DNA from: Bacillota bacterium
Lineage (GTDB): Bacteria; Bacillota; DTU025
Length of the DNA: 6,515 bases
Assembly (NCBI GenBank): GCA_012842765.1
Contig: DUWJ01000058.1
Location: 1-6,515, forward strand
Direction: 5' to 3'
Below are positions 3,602 to 6,515 of the stretch, piece by piece. The translations under genes were made by a program, and so were the position numbers. A model generated the notes under the pieces. It was not told the origin of the DNA, searched no databases, and saw only the letters and a program-made list of their open reading frames with translations. Each line of letters begins with the position of its first letter. The first letter of the stretch is position 1.

Positions 3602-6356
3602 CCATCCACGATTTTCCCCAGGCGATGTCGACTTTGAGCGGAACTGAGAGCGCCATGGCGCCGCTCATCTCCTCATTTACAATTTCCACGACTTCCTCGA
3701 GTTCATCTTGAGGTGCTTCGAGAACGAGTTCGTCATGGACTTGAAGAAGCAGGTTCGCCGAGTAGCCACCATCTCGCAGCCTCTTTTGCACCCCTACCAT
3801 TGCGCGCTTTATTATGTCGGCCGCAGAGCCTTGAATCGGCGTGTTCATGGCAACCCTCTCCGCGAACTTGCGAACCTGGAACGACGGACTCGACAGCTCA
3901 GGCAGATATCGTCTTCGATTCATGAGCGTTGTTACGTACCCGTCCATCTTGGCCTGGGCTACAATGGAGTCCATGTAGTTTCTCACTCCACTATATTTCT
4001 CAAAGTACTTGTTTATGAATTCCTTAGCTTCCCTTGGGCTGACTCCTATGTTCTTTGCAAGTCCGTAGTCGCTTATTCCATACACGATCCCAAAGTTCAC
4101 GGCCTTCGCACGGGAGCGCATCTCGGGCGTAACCTCGTCGAAATCCACGCCAAATACGGCCGCCGCAGTTCTACGATGGATATCTTCATCCGCGAGGAAT
4201 GACTCGACAAGCGCGGCATCCTGTGATATGTGGGCCAACACACGCAATTCGATCTGGGAGTAGTCCGCGCTGATTATGGACCAGTCCTCATAGCCAGGGA
4301 TGAACACATCCCTTATTCTCCTTCCCTCTTCAGTCCTAATAGGTATGTTCTGCAGATTGGGATCAGCACTCGAAAGACGGCCCGTGGCTGTTACAGTCTG
4401 ATTGAAGCTCGTATGTATCCTGCCTGTTTTTGAATTCACAAGCTCCGGGAGCGCGTCCACATATGTAGACTTGAGCTTAGAAATCTCCCTGTAATCTACG
4501 ACTTTCTGTATTATCGGATGACTGTTGGCGAGGCTTTCGAGGACTTCGGCATCTGTGGAATACCCGGTCTTGGTCTTCTTCTGCGGCGGCAAGCCGAGCC
4601 TGTCAAAGAGGACATGCCCCAATTGCTTCGTGGAATTCACATTGAACTCCTCGCCCGCTAAAGAATAGATATCGGCCACCAACTGGTCGAGCCTCCCATC
4701 CATTTCCCTTGAAAGCTCACCAAGGCGCTTCGAGTCGACCTTGATTCCGGTCATCTCCATCTCCGCCAAAGTCGCGGCGAGAGGCATCTCTACATCGCGG
4801 TACAGCTTGTCCATACCACTGGAGGATATCGAAGCAAGCAGCGTAGCCTCGAGTTCGGGTAGCGTCCTCAGACACTCGCCGCACATTACTGCCATCTCCG
4901 AAACTTCAGGACAGTAACTCGCATTCCTCGCCTTCTTCGCCCCAGCCTCGATGGCCTCCCTCACATCAGGAATCTCCACACCGAGCCATCTCTCTGCCAC
5001 ATCGCACAATTGCGCATTGGGCGACCCTGGATCCACAAGATACGAGGCGATCATGCTGTCGAACGTGACTCCAGAAAGCGCACACCCGATCGACCTGAGA
5101 AGGATGATCTTTTCTTTTGAGTCATGGCACAGCTTTTCAATATCCGTGTCGGCCAATACATCGCCGAAGATATCCGCTACCGCCTCGACGGAGAGCCTTC
5201 CTTCTCCATTTCCTACAGGAACGTATGCGCTGAGGCCCTCAGCCTGAAAGGCAATGCCCTCAACCCTTGCTGTCATCGCTCGTGGCCCTACCCCGATCAC
5301 ATCAAGACCGAATCTGCCACAATCCTTCAGGCGATTCGCAAGCTCTCGCCCACTCTCCTCAGCACTGACGATCTCCGTCTTTGGGCCTTGCCCAATCCCG
5401 GCTTGTGAGCCGCTGTCAACATTTACAGCTGCGACCGCAAAAAGCCCGCCGGAGTTCTCTCCGGACGCGCCTGTCCCTGAAAGCCCCAACCTCTTAATGA
5501 GTGCGCGGAAATCCTGTTTTCGCAAAAACCCCGCAAGCCTCTGCGGATCTTGCCTGAGCATGCAGCATTCCTCTATATCAATACCCACGGGAGCGTTGCA
5601 GTCGATGGTGGCAAGACGCTTGCTCTCCAAAGCAACATCGCCATATTCCAGCAAGTTGTTGCGCAGACGTTCGCCCTTTAAGGAATGGACATTCTCCAGC
5701 ACATTCTCGACGGTTCCCAACTCAGATACGAGTCGCATAGCCGTCTTCTCGCCCACACCCGGCACGCCCGGCAGATTGTCGGACGGGTCCCCCATCAACC
5801 CTTTGAAATCAGGAACAAACTCGGGGCCAAACCCGTACTTCTCCCTCACCTCATCGGGGCCATACTCCTCAAATTCGGATATTCCTTTGCGCGTAAGAAC
5901 TACCCTCACATTGTCAGACACCAGCTGAAGCGCGTCCTTGTCCCCTGTAACAATGACCGCCTCGTCCCCGGCCTCCTCTGCCATGCGGGCAATGGTTCCA
6001 ATGACGTCATCCGCCTCCCAGCCATCCAGTTCAGCAAGGGTGAATCCAAACGCCTCCGCCGCTTCGCGGATTATGGGCATCTGCACCCTGAGCGAGTCGT
6101 CCATAGGTTTCCTGGTCGCCTTGTAATCCTCGAACTGCTCATGCCTGAAGGTAGGCGATGGCCTATCGAAAGCACATACTCCGCCATCGAAATCCCCCTC
6201 TTCAAGCATTTTTGCTACCATGTTGCAAAAACCAAGCACCGCATTGGTGGGCATTCCGTCTGCCCGCGTGAGCGTCGCCGGAAGAGCGTAGTAGGCCCTA
6301 TGCGCCAAGCTGTGACCGTCTATTATCAGGATCTTACGTCCCTTGTGTTCTTCCAA
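3591..6356 (-). CDS. polA: DNA polymerase I
   Basis: A 921-residue family A polymerase for gap filling and Okazaki primer removal. The N-terminal 5' nuclease (about 8-290) keeps D13, D64, the EADD motif (114-117), GDKD (D139/D141) and GDPSDN (D190/D193). The middle domain (about 325-515) has the exonuclease fold region, but at the usual metal-ligand positions only D352 remains: E is I354 and the other two acids are about K416 and C492. The polymerase domain (about 515-921) has TATGRLSS, motif A with D698 and E703, motif B with R747, K751, F755 and Y759, and motif C H874-D875-E876, each seven residues below E. coli numbering. So it should be polymerase-active but not proofreading, like the Taq and Bst enzymes. 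The start is TTG at 6356-6354, with GGAGG (6367-6371) 10 bases upstream. It stands alone with no mutM or coaE following. Confidence 0.98.
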   Translation of the reverse strand: MEEHKGRKILIIDGHSLAHRAYYALPATLTRADGMPTNAVLGFCNMVAKMLEEGDFDGGVCAFDRPSPTFRHEQFEDYKATRKPMDDSLRVQMPIIREAAEAFGFTLAELDGWEADDVIGTIARMAEEAGDEAVIVTGDKDALQLVSDNVRVVLTRKGISEFEEYGPDEVREKYGFGPEFVPDFKGLMGDPSDNLPGVPGVGEKTAMRLVSELGTVENVLENVHSLKGERLRNNLLEYGDVALESKRLATIDCNAPVGIDIEECCMLRQDPQRLAGFLRKQDFRALIKRLGLSGTGASGENSGGLFAVAAVNVDSGSQAGIGQGPKTEIVSAEESGRELANRLKDCGRFGLDVIGVGPRAMTARVEGIAFQAEGLSAYVPVGNGEGRLSVEAVADIFGDVLADTDIEKLCHDSKEKIILLRSIGCALSGVTFDSMIASYLVDPGSPNAQLCDVAERWLGVEIPDVREAIEAGAKKARNASYCPEVSEMAVMCGECLRTLPELEATLLASISSSGMDKLYRDVEMPLAATLAEMEMTGIKVDSKRLGELSREMDGRLDQLVADIYSLAGEEFNVNSTKQLGHVLFDRLGLPPQKKTKTGYSTDAEVLESLANSHPIIQKVVDYREISKLKSTYVDALPELVNSKTGRIHTSFNQTVTATGRLSSADPNLQNIPIRTEEGRRIRDVFIPGYEDWSIISADYSQIELRVLAHISQDAALVESFLADEDIHRRTAAAVFGVDFDEVTPEMRSRAKAVNFGIVYGISDYGLAKNIGVSPREAKEFINKYFEKYSGVRNYMDSIVAQAKMDGYVTTLMNRRRYLPELSSPSFQVRKFAERVAMNTPIQGSAADIIKRAMVGVQKRLRDGGYSANLLLQVHDELVLEAPQDELEEVVEIVNEEMSGAMALSVPLKVDIAWGKSWMEAK

Positions 6357-6366
6357 AACGATTATT

Positions 6367-6373
6367 CCTCCCC
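6367..6373 (-). promoter_or_regulatory. Shine-Dalgarno of polA
   Basis: GGGGAGG on the minus strand; GGAGG ends 10 bases before the TTG start, slightly longer than the usual spacing. No ATG or GTG lies in frame between it and the conserved nuclease motif at residues 9-14, so TTG at 6356 is preferred. Confidence 0.7.
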
Positions 6374-6419
6374 GCTAAATCTTCGGATATTCTTCCACAG
6401 GTATGGCGCAAATACCTTC

Positions 6420-6438
6420 TGAGGCCTCATGTGCCTCA
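6420..6438. repeat. Inverted repeat in the polA leader / divergent region
   Basis: TGAGGC (6420-6425) and GCCTCA (6433-6438) form a perfect 6-bp inverted repeat around 7 bases. An 8-bp palindrome GAGGCCTC (6421-6428) overlaps the left arm. It lies between the candidate polA -10 and the polA Shine-Dalgarno, so it could be an RNA hairpin or an operator. No T-run follows on the minus strand. Confidence 0.4.
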
Positions 6439-6446
6439 AACTGCTT

Positions 6447-6475
6447 GAAGGATATGGCAGTAGTATGGTGAACAC
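6447..6475 (+). promoter_or_regulatory. Candidate sigma-H-like promoter for a rightward gene beyond the edge
   Basis: GAAGGATAT (6447-6455) fits the sigma-H -35 consensus fully. After 11 bases comes GGTGAACAC (6467-6475), which has GAAC instead of GAAT and one further mismatch in the final WW. The direction agrees with the plus-strand Shine-Dalgarno at 6502-6508. Confidence 0.35.
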
Positions 6476-6477
6476 AA
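6449..6477 (-). promoter_or_regulatory. Weak candidate polA promoter
   Basis: On the minus strand TTGTGT (6472-6477), a 17-base gap, then TATCCT (6449-6454): three and four matches to the sigma-A hexamers. It is the best spaced pair I found between polA and the right edge, but it is weak. Confidence 0.25.
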
Positions 6478-6501
6478 CCATACGGACCTTAATCCTCGAC
6501 G

Positions 6502-6508
6502 AAAGGAG
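6502..6508 (+). promoter_or_regulatory. Shine-Dalgarno of a gene starting beyond the right edge
   Basis: AAAGGAG is followed by only 7 bases before the window ends. GTG at 6511-6513 is just 2 bases away, too close to be a good start, so the real start codon is probably at or just after position 6516. The gene would be divergent from polA. Confidence 0.55.
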
Positions 6509-6515
6509 CAGTGAA

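Noticed and set aside
5685..6422. Plus-strand ORF of 245 codons, and a neighbouring 224-codon ORF at 5254-5928
   Set aside because: Both are antisense to the conserved nuclease and exonuclease-like parts of polA, with compositions typical of shadow frames.
1..6515. CRISPR array, tRNA or rRNA gene, insertion sequence
   Set aside because: I saw no regularly spaced repeats, no tRNA cloverleaf with a proper T-arm (the GGTTC word near 3344 is part of a simple hairpin), no rRNA signatures and no transposase motifs or terminal inverted repeats.

Overview
The window looks like chromosomal DNA from a sporulation-type member of the Bacillota that also has an outer membrane (a diderm lineage such as Limnochordia is a plausible guess, not a demonstrated one). 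The reasons are a textbook sigma-H-like promoter, strong Bacillota-style Shine-Dalgarno sequences, two TTG start codons, and a signal-peptide-bearing beta-barrel-like protein ending in phenylalanine. Base composition is moderate to slightly GC-rich. All three genes in the window lie on the minus strand, so they read from right to left, and each appears to be its own transcription unit.

Right edge (6357-6515): a divergent regulatory region. A Shine-Dalgarno sequence on the plus strand ends 7 bases before the window edge, so a rightward gene very probably starts just outside. Its candidate sigma-H-like promoter overlaps a weak candidate promoter for the leftward gene.

3591-6356 (minus): polA, a full-length DNA polymerase I with an intact 5' nuclease and an intact polymerase domain. 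Its middle 3'-5' exonuclease-like domain has lost the catalytic metal ligands. A short hairpin plus T-run overlaps its stop codon.

3109-3590: a gene-free stretch of 482 bases. The first part (about 3435-3581) shows nothing I can name. Then comes a perfect match to the sigma-H consensus (3406-3434), followed by a leader of about 290 nucleotides. The leader has a potential pseudoknot, a near-perfect Shine-Dalgarno far from any long gene with a 7-codon mini-ORF, a GC-rich hairpin touching that mini-ORF's stop codon, and a second short ORF abutting the main start codon.

1339-3108 (minus): a 589-residue predicted outer-membrane beta-barrel (porin-like) protein with a signal peptide and no SLH anchor domain, closed by a strong intrinsic terminator (1289-1321).

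1-1083 (minus, C-terminus beyond the left edge): a secreted protein built from two gapless tandem modules of a carbohydrate-binding-like beta-sandwich type. Its promoter carries two 14-bp LacI-family-type operators that are exact inverted copies of each other, with centres 63 bp apart (six helical turns). This suggests a looped, sugar-responsive repression switch.

Taken together, the left half looks like an envelope and carbohydrate-acquisition region: a porin under stationary-phase-type control next to a sugar-regulated secreted binding protein or enzyme. polA is an unrelated housekeeping neighbour.
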